DNA of 64,000 bases from Prinia subflava. Lineage: Eukaryota > Chordata > Aves > Passeriformes > Cisticolidae. The notes under the pieces were generated by a model. It ran no database searches and was not told where the DNA came from. It saw nothing but the letters and a program-made list of their open reading frames with translations. Numbering within the stretch: position 1 is the first letter of the stretch; every line of letters begins with the position of its first letter. The stretch lies in contig NC_086248.1 of assembly GCF_021018805.1 (NCBI RefSeq), positions 52,581,485 to 52,645,484 of the forward strand, in the 5' to 3' direction. The translations under genes were made by a program, and so were the position numbers. This document shows, piece by piece, positions 25,201 through 37,700 of this stretch.

Positions 25201-26084
25201 AGCCCCATGGCCTTTCATGTGGAAGGTGACAGGTTCTATGGCCAGCAGCATGATGGGCTGCTCTGCTTGGACCATGTAATCTGTCCCTCCTATGCTCTTC
25301 CCCAGAATCTTACATGGAAGCTGCAATGACGGTAAGGACAGTGGCAGATCTTGCTTGGCTTGCTGTCAGTCTGAGAGCAAAAAAAGCTTTTCTATATTTA
25401 TTACACCCTTTTGCCATAGTAGGTCATGGAACATAGATGTGGAGTGGAAATCTTCATCCTAAAACTATAATGGCTATTGCCTTGCATGAGAGATCTCTGT
25501 TACTGCCTTTGCCTTCAGTATAAACAGTCTCAACAGCAGGGGAGCATCCTCCTGTGCTGATATGCTGGTGTTTGTTTAACTCTGTCTCCCTGGCATTCTT
25601 GCTGTGAGCAAGAGAGATGCTGTAGCAGAAAGACTGTGGCTAAATGGAGAAGAGGTTTTCTGATTCAGTGTCTGTCTCTGCCTTTGTCTGTTATCACACA
25701 GTGATTGAGTTACAGCAGTGCAAAGGAGGCTGTGAGAACATCTCCGTCCACTGGCCATGGAAACAGAGAGGCCCCTTCAAGCAGAGCTGCAGAAGAGATA
25801 TAGATCAGCACAGGAGCCCTCTGCCTTTACAAGCCCAGGCAGGCTCTGCAGCAGCTGTTATATATGGCATGCCATGCCATGCCATTAGTCCTGTCCTTCT
25901 TGCCTTTGTGACACTACCCCAGGACACCAAAGTTTTGTCTTTGCTTCCTAATCTAGTTTCTCACTTAGCATTTCTTCATATGTCATATCACATGCCATGC
26001 CATGTGGCATGGCTTCAAGTGGGCCTAGTTTGCTAGTGCCTATGTTAAAATATATTAAAGCAGCCTGATTTTCAAGGACGAGGT
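22226..26084. other. Non-coding stretch, no gene recognised
   Basis: AT-leaning DNA between two CR1 copies. It has a 12 bp direct repeat at 22481-22507 and ATGCC-type repeats at 25.87-26.01 kb (separate entry). Open frames reach about 130 codons at 25.6-26.0 kb but have no recognisable domain. Confidence 0.5.
25864..26013. repeat. Two (ATGCC)-type clusters with a perfect hairpin
   Basis: GGCATGCCATGCCATGCC at about 25867-25884 and CATGCCATGCCATGTGGCAT near 25991-26010 are built from the same pentamer. In the second cluster, GCCATGCCA (25994-26002) and TGGCATGGC (26005-26013) are perfect inverted 9-mers around a 2-base spacer. This could form a small cruciform. It may simply be pentamer expansion. 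Confidence 0.8.
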
Positions 26085-26719
26085 TTTACTGAGGCCTGTC
26101 ACTAGTAGTATTCCTTAAGGTTCAATACTGGGCCCAGTATTGTTTAATTTATTCATCAATGACTTGGATGAAGGGGCAGGTGCCTCTTCAGCAAGTTTGC
26201 TGATGACACTAATTTGGGAGGAATGGCCAATCCCCGTAGAGGGCTGTGCAGCCCTTCAGAAGGACCACCACAGGTCAGAGAGATGAGCAGAGAGGAACTG
26301 CCTGAAATTCAACAAAGGGGTGCTGCACTTTTAGGATGAATAATCCTGGGCACCTGTAGAGGCTGGGGACTGATCTGCTGGAAAACAGCTCTGCAGAGAA
26401 GGACCTGGGTGTCCTGGGGGATAACAAGCATCTATGAGCCAGCAGTGTGCCTTTGAGGCCACAAAAGCCAGTGGTATCTGGGGTGCACTAAAAGAGCATT
26501 CCCTGCAGATCAAGGGAGGTGATCCTGCCCTCTACCCAGCCCTGGAACAGGTTGCCCAGAGAGGTTGGGGAGTCTCCCTCACTGGAGATACTAAAGAACT
26601 GTGTGGATGCAATCCTGTGCCATGTGCTTTAGGATGACTCTGCTTGAGCAGGGAGGCTGGACCAGGTGACCCACTGTGGTCCCTTTCAACCGCAATGGTC
26701 ATTCTGTGATCCTGTGACT
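26085..26719 (+). mobile_element. CR1 LINE fragment with internal deletion
   Basis: A plus-strand CR1 copy, beginning in the RT region and running to the terminal tail ATTCTGTGATCCTGTGA (two octamer units) at about 26,703-26,719. RT landmarks are a GSILGPVLFNLFINDLDEG segment, then an out-of-frame TTTGCTGATGACACT that would encode FADDT. The catalytic aspartate pair is therefore kept at DNA level although the frame is lost just before it. At about 26,535-26,545 the sequence jumps from the 'CCTGCCCTCTACCCAGCC' segment directly to 'GGAACAGGTTGCCCAGAG', which lies several hundred bases further on in intact CR1. The ORF2 C-terminus has thus been deleted. Confidence 0.95.
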
Positions 26720-29700
26720 TGCAGACTAAATGCATTAATTGCTTTTACATTTATACTCAGTGTGTCAGGAGACAGTAAGATCCAGACTGAAAGCTAGTCT
26801 GGAACAAGAGTGTATTTCAAACTCATAGGACTACTTCAGCAAAGTGTAACCACCTTAAATTCCATTAGGGTCACAACCTCAGAGGCATGTCTTCTGGATT
26901 CTTTAATGGTCATGTAGCCAAAACAGAATATGAGCCTGAGGGCTGTAGGTTCAGTGGCACACTGTCCACCACTGTCCACAACTGCTGAAAGTAGAGAAAG
27001 ATTGTATCTGTTCCAGCCTTGGTGGTGCCTCATGCTGGATAAGTAGTGCCAGAATATGATCATTTTCTAGGGTTAGACTGAAGAATACTGCAAGAATTAT
27101 AGTATCTGGTAGTTCTACAGTCAAAAACTTATTAATTCACATGGGTTTACATGACAGTCCTATAAAAATAAAACAAATATCAAACTAACAAAAAGAAACA
27201 GTACTATAAAAACACAACCACTTAGAAAGACACTTTCATTTTTTTTCAGTTCTTGTGTGATGAAAGGTCTGTCAGTTTGCAACCTAGCATAATTTAGCTC
27301 TTGGCAGCACTTACCCCTCTCACTTAGCTGCTCTGAATTCCTCCTACCTCTTCAATGTATGTGCTCTCCATTGGCTTTGTAATGGAGTCTTCACCATCTG
27401 TATCATGTCAGCAGCACTACGAGCTTACAAACTAGAGAAAAGGCCTTTTTCTCAGCCTCTACCTTCCCTACCCATTTCTAGGCTCGCTCTTTAAAGATTC
27501 ATTTAGGAAGACAAGAAAATAAAAGGGAAAAAAAAGAAGAGAAGACATGAGAGGAGGGGAGATAAGATAGGAGAGAAGAGCAAAAGAGAAACAAGTCCTA
27601 TACCCCATGAAACATATCTTTTGAGATCTGCTCATCTGTACATGTCACCAAGGGAAATTTCTCTCAGTGAACTTTGATGTATTGAAAAGGAGGAAAAAAG
27701 AAAAGAGGAAAACAAATAGAAAAAAAACCCTGTGGCATAATCCCCACGAGAAGACCATGTCCAAGAGTGACATTCTTGAGGCTAATCTTCCCATATGTCC
27801 TCTCTAACAAGCACGGTAAGAAATAATTGCAACCATTCCTGCTCAAGCTGCATATGCTGGCAAAAATTATTTCACCAAAAGAGCATTCTTTTGTACAACT
27901 CCCTGAGCGCCCGCACGAGGCTTCAAGGCTCCTTCTCCCTCTCTCTCCTCAACATTCCTGTTCTTGAGAGTGTGGCATTCAAGTACGGTGAGGGTTGTGC
28001 TTTTGGGTATAGTGAGTAAAGGTGACTCTCACTGTTACTGTAAATTAACCTGTCAACACCAGCCTGAGAGCCGTGGCCAATAAAAATAATGGGCTTGAGA
28101 GTGAAGAGCTGTTGACACAGCATTTCAGAAAGACAAGTTCAGCACTTGGGGCTGCAAGGGCACCAAACGTTTTTGTTTTGGTTTTTGGGTTTTGTTTAGT
28201 TGTTTTTTTCCCCCAAGTTTGCTTGGAAAATATGGAAAAGAGAAGAGTGTTCAGCATCATTTCCAGACTGTTAGTGTAAAGGAATGGTGTGGATATCCTT
28301 AGGATTTTCAGCCCTGGAGGCGACCTGAGATTGTATATTAGCTTGAATATCTATATTGCTTGAGAAAATCAGTAGCCAGAGGGTTAAATGTGTTACTAGA
28401 TAGTTTTCAGCCATGATGTTCTTTAAAGTGGGCTGACAGTTGAAAATTGAGCCCTCAGTTTTCCCAGTCTTTGCAAAATCATCCCATATATTCACGCAGT
28501 CTCCCTTGGGAGAGACACTCACGTATCTTCATATGGAAAGCACTGATATCTTCCTTTTCTCTTAAAACTCCCATTTGCTGCAGATCAGGTAGACTTGAAT
28601 GTGGCAAAGCATAAGCACTTCTTTGTTCAGAGTGGTTTTTAAGTAGCCATTGGTCTTCAAAGTTGTTTGTGTTCCAGCAAGTTGAGTTATAACTACTGTG
28701 AAGTGATTTTATAAGTATTGTTTCCAGTACTCAGGAACAATTCATGCTGTGCTCCTCACCATTTTTAATTACACCAGTACATGCAGAGCTTGTCCCACCA
28801 GCCCAATCAGGGCAGTCCCTTAACCGAAGGGAGCAAGTACAAAGGAGCCTGTAAGCAAGCTGTGTGGTGGAGTGCGGGAGGGAGAGGAATTATCCCCTCT
28901 GCCCTGGTGGTTGGGACAGAAACTGCCTGTGGAGAGACTTGTCATTCAGTCATTCTTGCTGTCATGGTGTTCCTCTGAGTCTTCCTGACACATGGCTCCA
29001 GGTCAAAGCACTGATGCCCAGGTGCTTAAAACTCAGTCTCTGCCTCAGCTGGAGGCTAAGTGAAATGCTGGGTGAGACAAGAAATCTGACACAAGAGGAA
29101 TGAAACCACCCAGTATCTGTGCTGTTGTGTGTCATAGCTGTGGGTCCCCAGGCCAGGAGTGCCTCTTTCCCTATGTCTATGCAGTGCCTTCAGCAGGGAC
29201 AGCAATGTCTCTGAGGGCTGTGTGGGAGTCCAAAGATACAGCCACATACAACTTACATTTTTTATCTTTTAACAATAACTGCTACCGAGCTTAGCGTTGT
29301 CACACTGTACTGCCATCCTCTCTGGACAATTACTTGCTGTGATACAGTGCTCTCCTGCTTCTTTTTGTTTGGTTTGGTTTCCTTTGGTTTCCTCCATGAG
29401 AGTTTGGTGGATTCACCATCACAAGCAGAAGTACAGCTTTTTCCACAGGCCAGAAACATCCCCTACAACTCATTAAGGTTTTACAACTGTTTAACTGCAA
29501 AAGAGCTGCCCGGCACTCATGTAGAGCTCTGCACCTCTGAGGTGCCATCTGTTGCAGGCAGAAATGCGATAACATGATTTTCATCTCAAAGAACCTGTGA
29601 GATCACCCTTCATACAGTGCTAACCTGTAGAACAACTGTCTTAGAAATTATTTTAAATTCATTTTAAATTACTTTAAATTGTTTGACTCAGAGCTATTTT

Positions 29701-32700
29701 GACTTTTTTTACTTTTTTTTTTTTCAAAATCATTATTTGATTTTTAAGGACTTTAACATAAAGAAATTAGGAAATTTATGGCTGGATTTAGCAAACTAAA
29801 AACCTTGAGAACAGGTTCCCTGAACTTATATCCTTAATCAGCAAAGCTTGCTTGTTGCAGTATTTACCAAGGAGAAAAAATTTCAACTCTCCTCCTTGTG
29901 ACTCTACTGCAGAGAGGAACATGATTGAATTCAGGCACTTTACCTCTTAGGAACTTGTCTCAACACTCAGAAAAGGTGAACTGGAGTGCAGGTCAACCAG
30001 TATTTCTGACTGAAGTTTCATAGCAAATTATAGAAAGTAATTAATTACTCACTCAGACAAGTGCTGTAAACACCAAAATATAAGATTGGGTTGCAAGGGA
30101 GGGCTGCGCAACCATCTCCCTCTTCTCTGCATTGTGAAAGTTGCTAAGTCGCCCCAAGGATAGAGCCTTCCATAATTCAATGTTTCCTTCTGAAAATGTC
30201 GAAATGAACCAATTGGGCATTTCCAGAACTTTGTTCATTTTTTGCTTCAGCCAAAAGTAGTTGTCCTGCTTGACCTAGTGTCACAAGGCTGAACTGTTTG
30301 TGCGAATGCTCCATTTACTGGGGAAAAGAGAACAACTGCAAAGTCCTGGTCTGTGGCAGCTCCTTCTGAGCCAGGTTGAACAGCTGGGGAGCAGAGCCCA
30401 TGCTCTGGGCACGGCGGGCAGCCTCTGACCGGCTGCAGGAGGTTAGCTACTTGTGTGGCAACATGTGGCATTTCTTTTTAATAAAAAAAGAAATCACCAA
30501 AGCAAAAACAGATGATAGAGAGTAGCCGTTGCTGAGATACTACAAATAAGTAAACAATCCTTGGGCTTTGTGCTGTTGTTATTTTTCTTTAATGAGGACT
30601 GTGGGTGGGAGGCCCTGGCACCTCTTCAGTGCACCCAGCCTAGAAAAAGAGCTCTCTCCTACCCTGATCAACTTGACAATGCAACAGGAGTGGTACCTCC
30701 TGAGCAGCTCACCCACAGCTGGGGAGTAGTCCTCCACTTTGAAGGTTTCTCTTGCTGACATCAGAGTAAAATATGAAAACACTGTCTCTTCCCCTGGATC
30801 AAATTGGGCAGTTCTGCTCTCACAAGAAGCTGCTGTCAGGGACTTGGCAGGCTTCCCAAAGCTCGGCAGTTGAGTGACAAGGAACAGAGAAGGGCACTGT
30901 ACCAGGGCTAGTTATGATTTTTTTCTTTTATTATTAGGTATTAAAAAACACAGAGAACATGTCCTCAGAGTTGCAAATCATCTCAATTGTAAGCTGATGG
31001 CAGAGTGCACAAAGTCCCATTTTGAGGACAAACCAAACTCTACCACATAAGTCAAAAACCTTTTGGGCACACTTGCAAAATATTTTCCTGCACTCTTCAA
31101 ATATTATGTTTGTTGACTAAGAGACATATTCAAAAAAATATAAAGGTACCAGTGGGAATGAGGTACAGGAGTTGTCACTGGAAACGTCTTCAGCCTTCAA
31201 CTTCTATATTCAAGTATTCTTCTACTTCAAAAAAACCCATTCTAATTTTTTTGCCAAATGCAATTGCACTTACACATGGGTTTAACAATTCTCTCTCTGG
31301 ACCTCTATGTCTATTTTTTTGCAACAAAACTGGCCCCATTACTGGAAAAGAAAAATGAGATGGCTATTTGAGATTTCAGCTGGACACTGGATGGATTGTT
31401 CTTCTCCATGATAAAAGCTCAGCCTCATGGGAGCCCACAAAAAAAGAGGGCAGCATTTCTTTTTCATTCTTCCTGTACACTGTGGCAGTGCTACTTCTTG
31501 TGTGTCCTTCTACATGTATTGTCCTGATGTCTTACGGATTTTTTAAAACTATCAGTAATGCTGCTAACCCTCCTGTGGTGAGATGACAGAAAATTTTGTG
31601 CCCACTTCAGAAGAGGAACTGTGCTGTGTAAGAGCTGCTTTCCTTGTCAAGCACAAGTCTGAATGTGAAGGTTTGTAGCTGCTCCTTTGGCATCCTGCAC
31701 TACTCACATAGATTGCTTCCTCTTCCTGATTTCTCAGGAAAACCTGTTGCTGTCACTGCCACTTACTCCTTTCCTAACAAGTAAACATACAAAAAGTGAG
31801 AGCTGCAAACATCAATGAATGTACCTTTATATTTGAGGGAAAAGCAAGAACAATGTGGGCTGACCAGACCAACCAGTTGCTCCCAGTCAGCTGCTGCCAA
31901 GCCAGGGGCAAGGGGAGAAAACTGAAGTGTCCACCAACTGCGTCACTCCAGGTGCCAGCTCAAAGGGCACATGGTTTCCCACAGAATTCTGTTTCAAAGC
32001 CAGTGTCCTGAGAGGAGTAAAGTTTCTTCTTTGGAAAGCTCTGTCTCCAGTGGATTCTCAAGTGTCTACTGGCGTTGTGTTCCCCTAACAGTTTATCTCT
32101 CAGCTGGTGTTATGCAGTAGGCTTGTGTGATTTCATGAAGCTTGCAGGAATATCATTAACATCTTGTGATTGCTACCAACTTTAGCTGGCCAATTGCCAG
32201 CTGGTTTCAAAATTATCAAGGAGTGTGGATATGAACAAACACATGATTGCCACATTGAATGGTATGGTGGGAGCTTTATTTCCTAGAAAACCCAGCTAGT
32301 AAATAAAGCAAAATCACAAGTAATGTTGTTGGCAGTAGTGCCAGCAGCCTACATACCTGTCGTGGTGCTAAGGGCACCCACAGGCCTTACTGCTCCCAAC
32401 CAGCGTCTCTTAGGACTACCCTACCTTGCACACAGCCCAGGATCCCATTCCAGTTCAGCCTGGGGTGGTCAGTCCCTGCCCCAGTGGTGTCATTGCAATG
32501 CTGGCTTCCAGCCCTCTCTCATGAAAGCATTAGCCCTGTGCCATAAATAACCTGTCTCCTGTGCACGGCACTTGTCTCCAATCCTGTCTCTGTGTCTGGA
32601 TAGACTTGGAGCCATGCAGTAGGCTAATTCCATCTCCTCTTGCTTCTGACGGAAGCACCTGGATGGTCTCTGGCCCTGTTTTGTCACTTGCCATGTCAGG

Positions 32701-34577
32701 GTCTGTTGATGGGTGGTGCCACAGCCTCCAGACCTGCCCACCGTGATCAGACACTGTGGGACAGCACCCACTGGTGAGGACATGACCCATGCTGAGGTGC
32801 CCTTCACCCCTCAGCTCATCCACCTTCAGGAGACAACTCTCTGCACACTGGTGTTGCCCATCAAACAAAAGGGCTCATGGTGGAGCTCTGAAAGTTGTTG
32901 AAAGACTCACGTTAATTAGGCACTACAAAATGTGCCTAAGAGATACATCTCAAGACATTGGGGTGAACAGGGTTCTCATCAAGACCATCAAGATGATAAA
33001 ATTAAAGTACAGATTTTTATATAGGAGATAGGGAAACCTGACCATCTCTGTCCAGGAGAAAGAGCTCCATCCATTCTGGCAAAGGAGACTTCTAAGGAGC
33101 CTAATGGCACCCTTACATGTCTAATGTGGAGTATTTAGCCAGTTAAAGGTAGATATGGAAATATCACCTCTTGGAAGTGTAAAACTTTATGAAGTACATA
33201 TATACAACCTCTCAGAAGACAGTTTAGGGCTTACAGATTTGAAATTAATGTCATCAGCTTTGGGTGGAGGAGATAGCAGGCAAAAATGAACAATGATATC
33301 TCTGCTTGTAAACAATTTGCCACTTCACGTGTTCAAAAAGTACAAATACTTGATATGACCTCATACAACAAGCTGATATCCCTTGGGTCATCTTCCCTGG
33401 TGAGGAACTACTGAAATTGATTCATGTGGTGGGTAGGAGCATTTAACACTAAGATCTCCCATGAAAAGGGCTAAATAGTTTACATGCAAAGTCACAAATC
33501 TAGGTATCCAAGTATTATCAAATTAACTCATGAACAATGATGTTTCTAGCACAAAAGTTTTAAATAATAAGTAGAGCATTGAGGCATGTGTGAGCAAATA
33601 ACTCTTACAAGGCTTAAGGTTATGTAATAATCACTGGAAGCTTGTTCAGATTCTCTGAAATGGAGGTACTGTAAATATGTTCCTCCTGGTGCAAGCGACA
33701 TCACAATACCCTGGAGTATTCCCAAGAGTGTGTTTATGGTTAACTGCTTATATGGTGCTTTAGCTTGGCTATTTGGAGCCATGAAAAAAAGTAGGAAAAG
33801 CTGAAGTCTACAGCAGATAACAAAGAAAATTAAAGGGAAAAATCACAGAATGGATCTCAAAAGAATTGAGGATGGAAGGCAAAAGGTGGCAAAGGATGGC
33901 ACAAGGAAGTGTCAAGTGCCAATGAGGGAGTATTTCATAACTCAGCCCTGATATGAAAAATAAACAGAGGGACAAGTTGGAGTTCTAGTAGCAGCGTGCT
34001 TGGAACTACAGGAGGTACATAAGCTAAGGCTGCCACTACCCTGAGAAACCAGAGCAAGATCTTTCGCAAGGGTAACAAACATGGTATTCTTCATGTGCCA
34101 AAACATGTTGGGATCCTGCAGTGTGCTCATTCTCCAGTAAAGTGACAAACATCATATTCTACTTTGTTAAGACAAAATCAGTGAGTTAGTGTTTGGTTTG
34201 TTTAATCATTGTGCAAACATTTCCCTGAATGTCCTCAGTAGTTCTATTGTCATATTTTACTGTCTATTCTTTGACATTTTATAGGCACATCCTTCAACAG
34301 CCCCTCGGTTTTGTGCTTTGTGTCAAAACCCTCTGTAAGAACCTATCAAAGTCACCTATTGGCCAAGCTAGAAGGCAGCAGCATCTTATGGCACCTTCTT
34401 TCCTGGGGAGAGTGGAGCTGTCCTGTCAAGATCCACAAGTTCAAGCCATGTGCCTGTCTGGCACACTCTCCAACATCCAGGCTCCAGCTGCAGGATGTGC
34501 TTGTCAGCAGCTGCAGGATGGCTCAAACATCAACATCCACACCTTTTGAGAAGAAAATATAGAAACATGGTGAACCC
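26720..34577. other. Non-coding stretch, no gene recognised
   Basis: Nearly 8 kb with no recognisable exon, RNA gene or mobile element. It holds purine-rich tracts at 27.5-27.73 kb, GTTTT-rich runs near 28,165-28,210, and a less AT-rich part at about 32.3-32.9 kb. The last carries overlapping 60-110 codon frames on both strands without domains and might be a decayed repeat I cannot name. Confidence 0.45.
27505..27727 (+). repeat. Pair of purine-rich tracts
   Basis: At about 27,505-27,598 and again at 27,684-27,727 the plus strand is almost entirely A and G, with motifs such as AGGAGGGGAGATAAGATAGG and AGGAGGAAAAAAGAAAAGAG. Such tracts can adopt triplex structure. No exact unit repeats. Confidence 0.7.
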
Positions 34578-34649
34578 TTGTATCCTCCAGATATTCAGAG
34601 CTCAGAATTAGAAACGCAAGAGAAAATTTCTCTCGAAAACACGGAGAAG

Positions 34650-34691
34650 GAGAAAGATGCCGCAATCTCCGAGAAAGATGCTGAAATCTCT
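34650..34691 (+). repeat. 21 bp tandem repeat, two copies
   Basis: GAGAAAGATGCCGCAATCTCC (34650-34670) is followed directly by a copy with three changes (34671-34691). In one frame the repeat encodes a seven-residue unit, EKDAAIS / EKDAEIS, because 21 is a multiple of three. The surrounding 63-codon frame runs into the poly-T tract and matches nothing I know. Confidence 0.85.
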
Positions 34692-34704
34692 GTCTGTTCT
34701 TGGG

Positions 34705-34705
<1 letters not shown>

Positions 34706-34741
<36 letters not shown>
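34706..34741 (+). repeat. Poly-T run, 36 bases
   Basis: An uninterrupted run of 36 T. On the minus strand it is poly-A, but no TTTATT (antisense AATAAA) lies immediately to its right, so it does not look like the tail of an antisense processed retrocopy. Length in the assembly may be unreliable. Confidence 0.95.
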
Positions 34742-34745
<4 letters not shown>

Positions 34746-37700
34746 GTTGATGAGCTCTTCAAAACTTGAGATGAATAGCACAGTAAAAGAAGCCAGGAAA
34801 TGACTGTTAGGTTATTTTCACAAAAACACAACCAGATCCCTCCTTTCTTTTTGAAAAAGAATTTCTGCTGTCATTAGCTATAGATAATGAGGAAAATCTG
34901 TTCCTCTGCCAACCTGTGAAAAAAGGTTAGAAAAAGGGTGATATTCCTTACTTGACATAATAGACTAAATTATAAAAGTCAATTTGAGCATGCAGCTTGC
35001 ACTTACAAACATTTTATCCAACCAGCCAGATACTTTGGAATATATATCTAGATGGATCTACTCCTTGATTCAACTTTTCTTTTACTGATCTCAAGCTGTG
35101 AAAGTTCAATGACTTCCTTCATGCAGCAGGACTATAATGAAGGCCCAACACTGTAATAAACAGGCAACTGAAACCAGTGCCTAATGTGTGAGCATGCTGC
35201 TCTCTTTCCTCCTGGTGTAGTGCTGAATGACTAGTCTAAAGTAAATCTGGTTTATGCTGTGAAAACATTTTACCATTTCTCAGTCCAAATCAGTGCTTTA
35301 TTGTGAATGTTTATTTCTCTTTTTCCAGACAGAGCAAACTAGTGATGGCTTAAACCAGCTTTCTGTCCTGTAGAGTGTGGTGTGTCCTTTCAAACTAGCA
35401 TGTCAGGAACATGAAATTAATTTGGGAAACCTTCCACTCCAGTGCTTCTTCAGTTGTTTTCTATGTGTGTGTTTGACTATTGTCTGCGTAAGATACAGGA
35501 ACTATATCTTCCAGTCCTGCTTTGAGCAGCCCACAGCCTTGAGACTGGAACTCTGTAGGTACAACTACAGTTCCCAGTTCAGGTCTAAGACCTAGTACTA
35601 AGGAAGGAGGGAATATGATGATTGCCTTCAAATGTATGTACTCAGAGACCCAGAGCAGCCAAACATGAATTCTTCAGCTTTCACGCTTTGCAGGCCTAAA
35701 GACTCAGATCAGGACAGCATCTATGGATGTGTTTAATTAGAAACATATGCTAAAAACATGGACATCAATTACACTAATTTCATTGCAACTTAATTGAAAA
35801 TGTGCTTAAATATTTCCTGTTTGAGGCCTAAAAGAACAAAAACACAGCTCTTCAAAATATAGGACATTTCATTGTGTGGAATTTTGAAGGACTTTATGTG
35901 CCGCATATGCTGGCAGTATTTACCCTGAAAAGCGGCTGCTTCTGAGGTGGAACATTTTGTGTGCTGTGAAAACAAACAGCAACACTGCAACAGCTACAGA
36001 CAATGATCGTATCATGCCCAAATAAAACCAGTGTAGCAAAGCAGACAGCCAGAGCATAATTTCTCAGTTTGAAATTTAGAGGAGAAACTAAGTGTTACAA
36101 AAAGCTGTACTGAAGCTCTGTCGATGAGCACGGAGGTCTGGAACCCTTAGCTTCATGCCAGGACACTGATTCATTCCTCACTTGCAGGGAAGTATGACCT
36201 CTTCCTTAATTAACTACCAGGAGAGTGTTATTCCTTTTACAGCATTTAGCCTTCCTGGAAGGTGTCGCATGCCAAAAGCCTTGCTTAGCTTGCAAAAATG
36301 TCACAACCTGGCTGTCTTGGACATAGAGGAAAGCCTGCCTAGCAGTTAGAAAATGTCATTAAAAGTTTTGTCACTGTTATTTACTCCTGTTGTTGCCTTC
36401 CACTTAGGACACTTAATCCTTTGCACTTACTTTTAAAAGCCATTCTGTGCCATCACTTCTTCAACAGTGCTTAAAAATTGATAGCACAATATGTTTCACA
36501 GCTAAGTTCTTAGCTTCACACATAGCATGTGCCTCATTTGCTTTCAGCAGCACACGTAGCAGCTGCACAGAAACACAGCCTGATGAACGTGAAAGGTTCC
36601 TGGAAGTGCAAGGAGCACCGACGGAATGAAGGACACGCGTCGCCTTCATGCAGACACAGGCTGCAATACTTAAGCTGTTGTAGTACGGTAAAACCTCCAG
36701 GTACAACTCCAGAGAAGCATTTTTGGCAGCAGAACTCTCTCCTGCAAAGCTAGGATATAATGATGTCAGTTGCCTTTGTACTGCTTTGATATATACGCAG
36801 TAGATCCCGGATCGGACCATTCCTGTTGTTTCTTTAAATTCACTTTGTTAACTATCACCATATTGCAGTCAAAAGAATTACTTGCCTGAGATCTTTGGCT
36901 CAAAACAACCTGCTTGCATGATCACGACACAAATTTGTTCTGGAACATATATGCCAAACAGTGTCAGTCTAGAAATATGGGGAAAAGTCTGTTAACACCA
37001 TTTAATGTTAAGAAGAACCTCATTTCTATTCAGTTTTGGCTCTGTTGTTTTTCTTCTTCTATTGCTTGATGCCCTCTTTGATGAGTGATATAAAAGACTT
37101 TTTTAAAGGACATTGGCAGCAGATTAGTCTATGATGTGAATTAATCCCAGTCTGTGTTCTTAAAACATTCATCATGCCAGAATTTACAATCCTGCAAAAG
37201 ATTACTACATGGCTGCAATTACAATTCTGCAGTATACACACACCAATAGACATAAAAGAAAACAAAAAAACATATTTCCATTACATTAGTAGTAAGAAGA
37301 CAGGAAAAGAGCTGGACCACCATGTGGTGTGGAAGGAACTACAGCACGACAACACAAAGGCAAAACATTGAACCTTTGCCTTCAATGTCAGCCTTCAATA
37401 AAAATGTGAGGTGCAATCAGGCAACAAAACCCACATCAGAACTCAGTTCTCAGGCTAAGAGTTCAGCCTGACACCAGGTAGAGAATATTCAGAAAAGCTA
37501 GCTGTTTAGTTTTGTTGTTTTCCAAATCAGCTTCCTAATTTTATCCTCTGATATTTAAAGAATTAGCCGAAACTACCTTGAACATTCACAGGACTCAGAT
37601 GGGCAAACACAGAATGGACATTCATGCCACCCAGTGAGGATCATCTGAAAGTCACACAATCATTAACCACGTACATTGCACAGTCATTGGAGACAAGCAT

